Positions 56,481 through 64,000 of a stretch of 64,000 nt of DNA are shown piece by piece. The stretch comes from Ascaphus truei (taxonomy: Eukaryota; Chordata; Amphibia; Anura; Ascaphidae): contig CM071568.1 in assembly GCA_036426205.1 (NCBI GenBank), forward strand, positions 39,955,221 to 40,019,220, written 5' to 3'. The notes beneath the pieces were generated by a model, which worked only from the letters and a program-made list of their open reading frames with translations, searched no databases and was not told where the DNA came from. Position numbers and translations under genes: made by a program. Position 1 is the first letter of the stretch. Every line of letters begins with the position of its first letter.

Positions 56481-56827
56481 ATACCCCTTGAATTTAGGAT
56501 GTCACCATGGTAAGGACCCGGCTGGCTTTACTACAGCGGACCCTGTGTTTGATGTGGTGTCGGAGAACCCTGCAACATAGGAAAACACAGACATAGCATA
56601 ATGGCTGAACCCACTGTTTACGCTACATACATCTTCATCAACATATTGATTATCTATTAACATCTCATTCCCAGAAGGCCAGTCCGTCCAATCCGCCAAA
56701 GGAATAAGAGTCTTAGAGGCCCGCAGGCTCCTCTTTTTAGAGTACCAATCTCATGCGGCCTGATCAGCTTCCCCAGGCGGGACCCCACCCTATCCTGGTG
56801 GAAGAGGTTCCCTTGTTAGAATTCCTT

Positions 56828-57439
56828 TCAGAAGTCTCGGCAAGACACCTGGAGACCAGCCATACTGGTTGAAGATAAAGGGGCCTTGAAAGTGTCCGAG
56901 TCCCGGTCAGTGTCTTGTAAGGCTACATTACCCGGACCTGACACCAATGTGATTTGGACCACGTAAGGTGTAGGGGTTGGCGTGGGCCTATGGGCCCGCA
57001 AATAGTCCAGTGACTGGGCCAGAAAAGCAGTGGTTGGGACATCCGGAAAAAAAGGAGGCCTATCTTCATCTTTGGCCACTTCTGCTGCTTTTTGTCGAGC
57101 CCTGCGCTCACACATAGACTGAATAAAGGCAGTTCTCTTTAAATGAGTGGGAGTGTTACTCATCATAGCGGGAATCGGAGTCATCTCATCTGCCCCAGCA
57201 GTCGCTAGGAGCATGATGTCATCTCTGGCATGTTGAACGGGGTCATGGTGCATATCCAGGACCCGCACCGTAAGGGCGTTGCTATCTGGCCATTGCGTAG
57301 CGGTGCTGTCTTTGTCTTTATCAGCTTCCGCCACGTGGACGTCGGCACCGGAAGGTACCTCCATCGGTACAGGAGAATCCCTGGATCGACTTCTAGACAC
57401 CTCCACAAGGGGTAGGCTCATCCGCCTTTCAGGTCTCAC
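56828..57439 (-). pseudogene. Middle part of the N2 protein, mostly disordered
   Basis: About 203 open codons in the same frame as 57533-58213. It is rich in Asp, Pro, Thr and Ala with a charged helix (ERRARQKAAEVAKDEDR) and a TPTPTPY run. No domain recognised. It corresponds in position to the disordered part of the N1 protein. Confidence 0.5.
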
Positions 57440-57532
57440 GGTTGCGGTTATGGTTGCATGACTCTTCTGTCTCTCTCAGCCATTAGAACTGTTCTGTTCC
57501 TCCACAGCATCGGTCGGCGTACTCAACAACGG

Positions 57533-58213
57533 TCAAAACACCACAGTAGACCATCTGCTACTGGTACAGGAGGAGGGCAGAGACACCTCGGCAGAGGAGA
57601 GACACCTGATCATTTCTGAGTCATCAGCGGCAATCAGCGGTGCCTCATCACCCCAGGCAGTCACCTTTCCCGGCATCTGTTGGGCTGGTTCCGGCTCACT
57701 GACCGTCTGCTGGGTAGTCATCAGGATGCTCGAATCCCCTTGAGCCTCGTCTAGGGCGCACGGGCCCTCCGAAGCGTCCATAGTTGAGGTAGATTGAATA
57801 GCAGCAGTATCGACCGCCCAGGAATTGGAGACGGTCACATCTTTCTCTGCGAATTCCATTGGCCGCAGCAGTGTGGGCTTCAGGATACGTGCTCCACAGC
57901 AGGCACAGTAGGCTCCCCAGTCCAGGTCGCCACCTGGGAAGTCGCATTTGAGACAGAGGCATCTGAGGTACCTCTTCCCTTCCACCTTCACCACTAGTAG
58001 CCGATAGTGGGTAAATTCCATCTCGCTCGACATAGTCTGTTTTTTCTGTAAGCACAGGCACAAGAGGACGGGTAGCTCACTCTTTTCGCTCGCCAGGCTC
58101 CAAAGAACTGAGGGCACCCGATGACGTGGACGGGGCGTGACTCTGACTCCTATCTGAGCCAGCACATAGCTTGGGTGGAGTCCTTGCTTACGCTCTAGAC
58201 CCTTGCAAAACAT
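57533..58213 (-). pseudogene. N2 protein N-terminal part with Cys4 motif
   Basis: The ATG at 58213 opens 226 codons. After an internal MSSEMEFTHYRLLVVKVEG comes C-x4-C-x12-C-x2-CGA-x2-LKP-x-LLRP (about residues 84-120), matching the motif in N1 at about 12320-12425 in spacing and in the GA..LKP.LLRP tail. An EGPCAL motif follows in both proteins. The cysteines could form a zinc ribbon. No CCHC knuckle or protease is present. The frame ends at a stop at 57533 and reopens in the same frame at 57439. Confidence 0.68.
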
Positions 58214-58900
58214 TGCAAAAAGTTCACATGTAGCCTATTTGCAGGCAGCACATGCGCTCTCGAGCTTGGTCAGAAGACGCCATTTTAACTCACGTGGCGT
58301 ATTCCCGGACAAGGGAACTTCCATTTTGGCACAATCCCTTCACAAACCATGCAGTAACCACGATTCCGACAGGAATCCGTTCCTCGTGGGTCCTCACAGA
58401 ACATAGATTAGCAGTCTACCAAGAGTAGGATGTATCCCAGGCTAGCAAAGCTCCATCTCGATACGCTGCACACGATTACAGTCCATTACAAGCACTCTGT
58501 GGTTCTACAGTCTGGATATGGCTAGTTGCACTCTAGGCCAATAGAGGGTTCTAGACACCTTGTACTTCAAGCACCCCTCCTAAGATACTCCCTATCAGTA
58601 CTGGGCGCTGCCTCCTCTTGGCTGCCAGCATTGCAGACCCTCTCCAGAGGCCTCTTGGACTAAGTTAACCAGAGCACCCCATTTAGGCATCCTGACTCCT
58701 TGCCTCAGGGTGACTTAGAACAGCTATAGCCTTTGTGTCTCCAGACCATTCATCCAATAGGGCAGTCTAGGCCATAGTTCCTTGCAGGGAGCGATATCCC
58801 TCTGACACTACACCTAGCCGCCCTCCTTCAATAGCACTTGTTCTGGAAGCGTACCTTGTTACTTCCAGCTTTGTTTCACTGAAAGCCTGTCCTGTTACAG
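58214..58900 (-). other. Leader region of N2
   Basis: Lies between the primer site and the first ATG of the N2 protein. It has no ORF of note; on the minus strand it would be the RNA leader where packaging signals are usual. Confidence 0.5.
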
Positions 58901-58918
58901 ATCTCAGCAGCGCCTCCA
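58901..58918 (-). other. Primer-binding site of N2
   Basis: Reverse complement TGGAGGCGCTGCTGAGAT, two bases from the LTR start at 58921. Identical to the sites at 135 and 13216. Confidence 0.85.
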
Positions 58919-58920
58919 AA

Positions 58921-59679
58921 TGTAACTGTGTTTTCCCACCCAGTGGAAGATTTGGCCATTAATGGTCGTGTGCTGCATAATACCTGCTGCTAACAGGATG
59001 CGGGGTCATCCGCTGGTGGTAGTGGGGACACAGGACTATGCTTCTGGGGTTCATACACTACATATCTCTTTAGCAGTACAGCGCCTCCATCTGCCATAGG
59101 CTCCAGGAACTGAAAGTGATCTCCCACGGTAGAACTATTACCTCTCCCCCAAGTAAGGTCACGCACCAGGCAGGAGGTATAACAACAGGGACGGTTTGTT
59201 ATCTCTTCTAAACAGCACAGTAACAAGGCAGGCTTCTGCTCGATTCAGTAGCTCTCATCTACCACTGAAGGATGGTCCCTGGACCGTCATTACAGGCCAA
59301 GGGCACCCACAGCCGTCCTAGCTAATCCCTGCCGTCCTAGCAGAGGTGGAGGTATGGTCCACAATCACTCTCCCCCGGAGAGTAAAGTTCTAGAGAAGAC
59401 CCAATAATCAGCCTCTCCACTGTGTGACCTGTCTTCCTCAAGTGGGGAAAGGCACTGCTACATTTGGGCAGTACCTGCCTTTAAGTAGAGCCAGGAGGAG
59501 GGCACCAGGTCTGACTCATGAATGGTCATACCCAGGCCTGATGTCACCTCCTCCCACTGTCACTTAAGTGCAGTACCAAGGTAGGGGAAAAAAAGTATAT
59601 CAACTACTGGCAACCTGATCGTACCAGGACTTACTGCCAGGAGGGAAGCAAACTAGTAGCCACAGATAGCATGGCTACA
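58921..59679 (-). repeat. Right LTR of N2, complete, 759 bp
   Basis: Plus strand begins TGTAACTGTG and ends ATGGCTACA. It matches 55034-55702 and the solo LTR at 52671 (inverted). Confidence 0.88.
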
Positions 59680-60587
59680 TCATTGTGGAGGTATAATGAT
59701 TTTTTCTTTTTGTTACATGCTCCAACAAGGTTCTGCAATACTGCTGCTCCCAAATTGAATGTAACTGGCATGTACTGCTCATTACTGAAACAAAGTCTGT
59801 TTTTCTCATACAGTGGTTGTCAAAATAGCAAACCTTCTGCTCAAAATAGTTTAATTTCCTGGTGAGAAATGAATTGCATTTTATAGTTTCACTTTATAAA
59901 TGTCCACATAACAAAGGAATATCTCCTAAGGTATACAACACAAACTCTTTTACAAGACTTGGCAGCTCAATAAACTGTTCTTGCAATTGCCTTTGAAATA
60001 AAGCTGTCTAATACCAATATACTCGTACAAATGACTGTCTGCATATTTCCATGTTTTTACCAGTGCTTCTTAATTTTAGAAAAGACTGAGACCTGGATTT
60101 AATATCATGCACATCTTGTAAAAACAGAAACGTATTTTGGAAATGTAGCAGGAATGTTAGGTTTAAGGAAGACAGAAACAATATACCACAGTCATCTTCT
60201 GAAAATACTGTAGTAACTTGCTGATGCTTATTCTTCAAAAATCGATGTTTTCCATTATTACCACAAATATATTTTTTGTAAGCACTTGAAAACGTTCCCC
60301 CTGATAATAATGACCTGATCTTAATGCCATTTGATTGTATTTAAACTTATTAAACATGCATCAAAATGTTGGAGTGAGTGAGCTTTCAAAAAAAGGTCGT
60401 GTTTCATAAAAAGGTCCCCTGTTTTTCTGCTTCAACTGCATCTTCCTACTGGTTATAGAGAAAGGGAGCAGAACAGCAAACAGAGAGCCCCAAATAGTAT
60501 AAACCCTTTTTAAATAATAGATAGTGGCAATTATAATGACAACAAGATGTGCAATTACCAGAAGTATTCTTTAAAACAGCACCAGCA
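59680..60587. other. No gene seen
   Basis: AT-rich DNA, no ORF above about 78 codons. Confidence 0.6.
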
Positions 60588-60853
60588 AATAAAAATATCA
60601 CTTGTGAGCACATTCACATGTCTCAGACAGGTCGTCATGCCAATAAAACCTACTCACAGACAGCTGTTTCGACCATTTGGGTCTCTTCCGTGTGAGGCTG
60701 TTTATACTGGCTTTGCCATGTGAAGTTGGGATAGCTTTCAACCACACATTATATAAGTTATGGTGGGTAAAAAAGTGACATAAACCCTGCACTGTATAGC
60801 ATACAGCAAATAAAAATATCACTTGTGAGCACATTCACATGTCTCAGACAGGT
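60588..60853. repeat. Tandem ~218-bp unit carrying a hammerhead-like motif
   Basis: AGCAAATAAAAATATCACTT and the next ~28 bases occur at 60588 and again at 60806. The ~170 bases between them hold a hammerhead-like motif on the minus strand. This is the layout of a small multimeric, ribozyme-bearing repeat, though only one full unit is present. Confidence 0.6.
60653..60696 (-). ncRNA. Hammerhead-like motif with 6-bp stem I and CAGCTG stem III
   Basis: Minus strand: CTCACA, then CGGAAGA (60684-60690; consensus CTGANGA, so one core change), stem GACC/GGTC, GAAA (60667-60670), palindromic CAGCTG (60661-60666), TC at the cleavage position, then TGTGAG. The two stem I strands pair perfectly over 6 bp. 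Unlike the other motifs there is no extra A before stem II. Confidence 0.5.
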
Positions 60854-60960
60854 CTGCAACTCTGCCTTTCCCCATTATCTCTTAGCATACAATGCTTCCA
60901 CTGCAGCAAGGAATTCTGGGAAACAGCTTCCATACCGTTTGGGTAACCTGACGATATCTC
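60854..60960 (+). repeat. Dispersed repeat shared with 54733-54885
   Basis: GTCTGCAACTCTGCCTTTCC and GGAATTCTGGGAAAC match the earlier site with some divergence. Just after it lies the perfect palindrome CTCCTACATGTAGGAG (about 60958-60973). Confidence 0.65.
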
Positions 60961-61067
60961 CTACATGTAGGAGAAATCTGTGTGTTTTTGTGCTATTTTA
61001 AAGAATACTTCAAATACCCCAAACCCACCTTTGCAAACTTGACACCCTCTACAATTCAATTTGTCAT

Positions 61068-61876
61068 TTCGTTCTCCAATGCAACTGCAACACACATCCC
61101 CTGAGGAAGTGACGTCAAAGGTCACGGTGCCTTGGAGAGAACTGGATGTGTGTAGCGTGTCTTACCACCGCAGAAGGATACAGCGTCATCACATCATCGC
61201 GAGAGAGGCTGTGTTGGATGAGTGCGGCTGTGTGCATCTTCCCTTCCCCTGTATCCATCTTGAAGAGCTTCTTGATATCGGAGGGAATCGGGACACACAC
61301 TTCACATCGGAGAACCCACAGAGGACTCTCTCTGCATCTGGCTCCGTCTCTGCATGGTTTCTACACGCCTACTAAATCCGGTCCTGTTGTAAGTAGGTTT
61401 TTGGGTTTTAACCCCTTGATGACCCTCTGCAGCAGGCTCCTTTGTTTTAATAAATAGTTATTCTCATTTTCAGCTTTAGTGTTAAGTGCTATGTTTCTTG
61501 TGGTGTGTTTTTTGTTGTCTGTCTGTTTTTAACTATTACAAGTTACACTATGATTTTCTTTTTTGTCTTTGTCCCTATGCTACGGACCCCTTGACTGGAG
61601 ATCTTCTCTTGATTGGACTATTTGGATCCCCCCCCCCCCACTCTTTTGGACTTCATATTGGGACTTATTGGACATTTTCTAAACGGGCGCTGGTTTGTAT
61701 CTGTTCTTTGTTGTATTCCTGGTGTTGTTCCAGTAGTGTTCCTGGCTGCCCTGCTAACATCTATATTCTACTTTTATCATTTTTTTTTTCTTTGTTATAT
61801 CCCCATTTTCAAGGGATTTTAGCGCCAAAAGCACTTTCTTTTGTGTTTTCTCCAATGCAACTGCAACACACATCAC
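61068..61876 (+). repeat. About 780-bp insert between 27-bp direct repeats
   Basis: TCTCCAATGCAACTGCAACA and the next bases (to CACATC) occur at about 61070 and again at about 61848. The first repeat is followed by CCCTGAGGAAGTGAC...GTCAC, a decayed hammerhead-like layout without the GAAA. This suggests PLE terminal DNA or an insertion with a long target duplication. Confidence 0.5.
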
Positions 61877-61879
61877 TGC

Positions 61880-62221
61880 GAAATGCTCAAAGAACTAGAT
61901 TGGTCATCACTCGAGTCTAGGCGCAAAGTTCACCTTTCCTGTCTTGCCTTCAAATACTTTCTGGGCAAGCTACCCATCTATCTGAACAAACTCCTCACCC
62001 CTACCACATGCAGCACTTATCATCTGAGATCAGACTCCAAAAGACTGTTCATGGTCCCAAGGCTCAACAAAGTATCCGGCCGCTCCTCCTTCTCTTACCG
62101 TGCGCCCCAAAACTGGAACAACCTACCGGAGACTCTCACATCCACCACTAGTCTAAATTCTTTCAAAACTAAAGCTGTCTCACATTGTAATCTGGTCTGT
62201 AACCGTTATATAAGCCTATAA
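61880..62221 (+). pseudogene. LINE (L2/CR1-type) ORF2 C-terminal fragment
   Basis: The open frame encodes W.SLESRRKVHLSCLAFKYF, KLPIYLNKLL, LRSDSKRLFMVPR and APQNWNNLPETL, then SLNSFKTKAV and a stop at 62219-62221. This is the C-terminal tail found after the RT in L2/CR1-type LINEs (pattern RR..hL...K, vPR, P..WN.LP, F K). The RT and endonuclease are absent, so it is a 5'-truncated copy. The stop is followed within five bases by an inserted LTR; the LINE 3' end continues at 63175. Confidence 0.85.
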
Positions 62222-62225
62222 TATA

Positions 62226-63174
62226 TGTAACCCTGCTTCCCCCCTTCCCCCAGACTCTAAAGTGGTGTCTAGGGTGCATGAGGGCAGATTACATGCGGTG
62301 TGGTGCATACCTGTGGTAAACAGGAGGGCCTGAGCTTCCCACGGTGTTATGGGGGAGCCAGGACCGGGCTTCTGGGGTGGTAGCCTCCATTATCTCTTAG
62401 TGGTGCAGCGCCTCCATCTTCTATACTCCCAGGAATATGGGACAGGACCTGTATAGAAGAACCCCATGGGTCGCAAGGTAATAGCTTCCGATTCACACAC
62501 AGTCTTTGGTAACCAAGGATAGTCTCTTTTATTGGCAGATAGCAACTCCAAACGATAGTGGCTTCCAGTAGCCGCAACACACAGATAATTCCTCCTCTCC
62601 TTCCCTCCAAGTCTCTCCTCCGACAGGATGGTCTGTGCTTGGGCTTCAATACCCCGTGGCCCATCCCCGAGGTTATCCTCGCAGTGGAGCTTTGATTCTC
62701 CCCATCACCCCAGGCGGTGGGGTGAGGGCATTGGTCCACCAGATTATAGCTCTATCAGCTCTACTCAGGGACGCTGAATATCTCCACTCCTCTCTCTGCT
62801 CCTGCGCTCAGGGAAGACCGCGGTCTCCCTCAACTACTCGGACCGTTCTGCAGGATTCTTCGACTCACGGCATAACTACTTGCTCTGCAGACTCTCGCAT
62901 AACTCCGAGCATAACAGAACTCTCGGTGTCACTCTAACATAACTCTCGGCTGGCCGGAGTTGGCTGCTAAATATAGAGCTAGCCCCACCTCTCGTGACGT
63001 CAGCAGAACCTCCCCTCTTGTTCACGCCTGCAGCAGAGTCCAGGCCTGCATCTACCACTCAGGGCAAGGCTATGAAGGGGGAAAACCCAGGATTATTACT
63101 GGTGCCTGATCTTAACAGGGCTTATCACAGTAGAAGGGAGATAGTATAGCCCGTGCTGTTTACAGGGGGCTACA
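62226..63174 (-). repeat. Solo LTR, 949 bp, Gypsy/N1/N2 group, inside a LINE 3' end
   Basis: Plus strand begins TGTAACCCTGC and ends GGGGGCTACA. CAGCGCCTCCATCTTC and GAGCTTCCC resemble the other LTRs. TATA flanks both sides. It separates the LINE stop codon from its 3' tail. Confidence 0.8.
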
Positions 63175-63370
63175 TATATATTATCTGTAACTGTGCATGC
63201 TATGTCTTGTATATAATGTACATCCTGTTCATTTATGTAACTGTATTTTTAACCATGTATTATTTGTCATATTAACTATGTCCAGGACATGCTTGAAAAC
63301 GAGAGGTAACTCTCAATGTATTACTTCCTGGTAAAACATTTTATAAATAAATAAATGAATAAATAAATAC
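63175..63370 (+). repeat. LINE 3' untranslated end with AATAAA-type tail
   Basis: Continues the LINE of 61880-62221 across the LTR. It ends CATTTTATAAATAAATAAAT and matches 53768-53965 inverted. Confidence 0.8.
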
Positions 63371-63429
63371 ACTTCTGGAAATTGCACATCTTGTTGCTAT
63401 TATCTATTACTAAAAAAAGTTTTACACTA

Positions 63430-63830
63430 TTAGGGTCTCTCTGTATGCTTTTCTACTCTTCTCTGCATACTCTTAGACCACAGGAGGTCTGGAATGCCTC
63501 TATGAAGAAGATAACACCTACCCTTATAGATGACGTCACGAAGCCAGCGTCACATGGTATTTTAGCCAATCAGATCGTGGGAAACAATTCCCACTGAAAT
63601 ACCATGTGACGCCGGCCATCTTGGATTTCGTTACGTCATCTTAAAGGCAAATGAAGCACAGCCATTCCGATTGGCTGGCATCATTCCCTTTAAGTGACGT
63701 CATGTAAAAAAATTAATTAAAAGTCGGAACATGGTTTGAACAGCCAATCAGGTGTTCACCACTTTGAGGCTAGATGCGACGTCACAAGCCCTATTTAAGG
63801 CCGTGACGCCTCATTTGAGCCCAAGAAGCC
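63430..63830 (+). promoter_or_regulatory. Promoter-like tract: CRE, CCAAT and TATA-like sites
   Basis: TGACGTCA occurs at 63531-63538 and 63695-63702, and variants ACGTCA at about 63632 and 63779. CCAAT boxes lie at 63564-63573 (AGCCAATCAG) and 63741-63750, with an inverted one near 63669. CTATTTAAGG at about 63791 could be a TATA box. A perfect 16-bp inverted repeat (63547-63562 with 63597-63612) encloses the first CCAAT. The purine-rich sequence after 63870 could be a 5' leader leaving the window. Both a host promoter and a transposon end are possible. Confidence 0.45.
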
Positions 63831-64000
63831 GACGAGAAAGCATCGGCTGGGATTTAACATGGGGTATTTTGGATTGACAGGTGAAGAAAGAAGATAAAGA
63901 AGAACAAGAAATGGTTACAGATGAAGATAGAAGACGGTGAGTAAAGAAAGAAAAAAGAAGATTTGGGTACCTGATCCAGATCTTCATGGCGGATGGCATC

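Larger units (their letters stand above)
55034..59679 (-). mobile_element. N2: non-autonomous LTR retrotransposon with Cys4 protein, no polymerase
   Basis: Minus-strand LTRs (55034-55702, its outer end lost, and 58921-59679) flank 3.2 kb. A primer site identical to that of N1 and of the Gypsy element lies at 58901-58918, and a polypurine tract at 55703-55716. The interior has minus-strand ORFs only, none with RT, RNase H, protease or integrase motifs. Its LTR family has two further solo copies in the window (17599-20012, 52671-53428), so it has been active. Confidence 0.82.

Noticed and set aside
63811..63999. Minus-strand 62-codon ORF at the window end
   Set aside because: It opposes the purine-rich leader-like strand and shows no conserved pattern.

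Overview
The window is transposon-rich DNA from a vertebrate, most likely an amphibian and probably a frog. The reasons are the mix of Ty3/Gypsy LTR elements with a PNMA-like Gag, Penelope-like elements with GIY-YIG domains and hammerhead-type motifs, an L1 ORF1, an L2/CR1-type 3' end and hAT-type MITEs. I see no host gene, exon, rRNA, tRNA or CRISPR array. Essentially all recognisable coding sequence belongs to mobile elements, and most of it is broken.

Layout. 1-7385: a nearly complete Ty3/Gypsy element (+), lacking most of its left LTR and carrying three in-frame stops and several frameshifts. 8660-15507: a solo LTR split by a second, minus-strand LTR element (called N1) that has a long Gag-like ORF but no polymerase. 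15850-20012: two solo LTRs, one holding a nested insertion that itself holds another solo LTR. 20890-22560: an L1 ORF1 followed by about 91-bp GC-rich tandem units. 22.6-28.5 kb: mostly unannotatable sequence with two hAT-like MITEs (8-bp target duplications). 28.5-51.1 kb: a cluster of Penelope-like element (PLE) fragments in both orientations, with at least six well-formed hammerhead-ribozyme-like motifs. Inside this cluster, at 30.8-33.8 kb, is an LTR element with a tRNA-Leu primer-binding site whose recognisable coding region is a short zinc-knuckle-like ORF and a long coiled coil resembling the non-muscle myosin II rod. 52.6-59.7 kb: a solo LTR and a second polymerase-less, minus-strand LTR element (N2). 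60.6-64 kb: a small tandem unit with another hammerhead-like motif, an L2/CR1-type LINE 3' end interrupted by a solo LTR, and a CRE/CCAAT-rich promoter-like tract.

How the parts relate. The Gypsy element, N1 and N2 share the same 18-nt primer-binding site and similar LTR ends (TGTAGCC...GTTACA). N1 also shares its Gag N-terminus with the Gypsy element. N1 and N2 share a Cys4 motif (C-x4-C-x12-C-x2-CGA-x2-LKP-x-LLRP). I infer that N1 and N2 are non-autonomous relatives that borrow polymerase from Gypsy-type elements. The hammerhead-like motifs all have a short self-complementary stem III (CGCG, CATG, CG, GC or CAGCTG), as expected for ribozymes that work as dimers in tandem PLE ends.

Caution: 13282-13870 and 44786-46440 carry many single-base deletions relative to their sister copies in this window. 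That looks like unpolished long-read sequence, so frameshifts there should not be read as biology.
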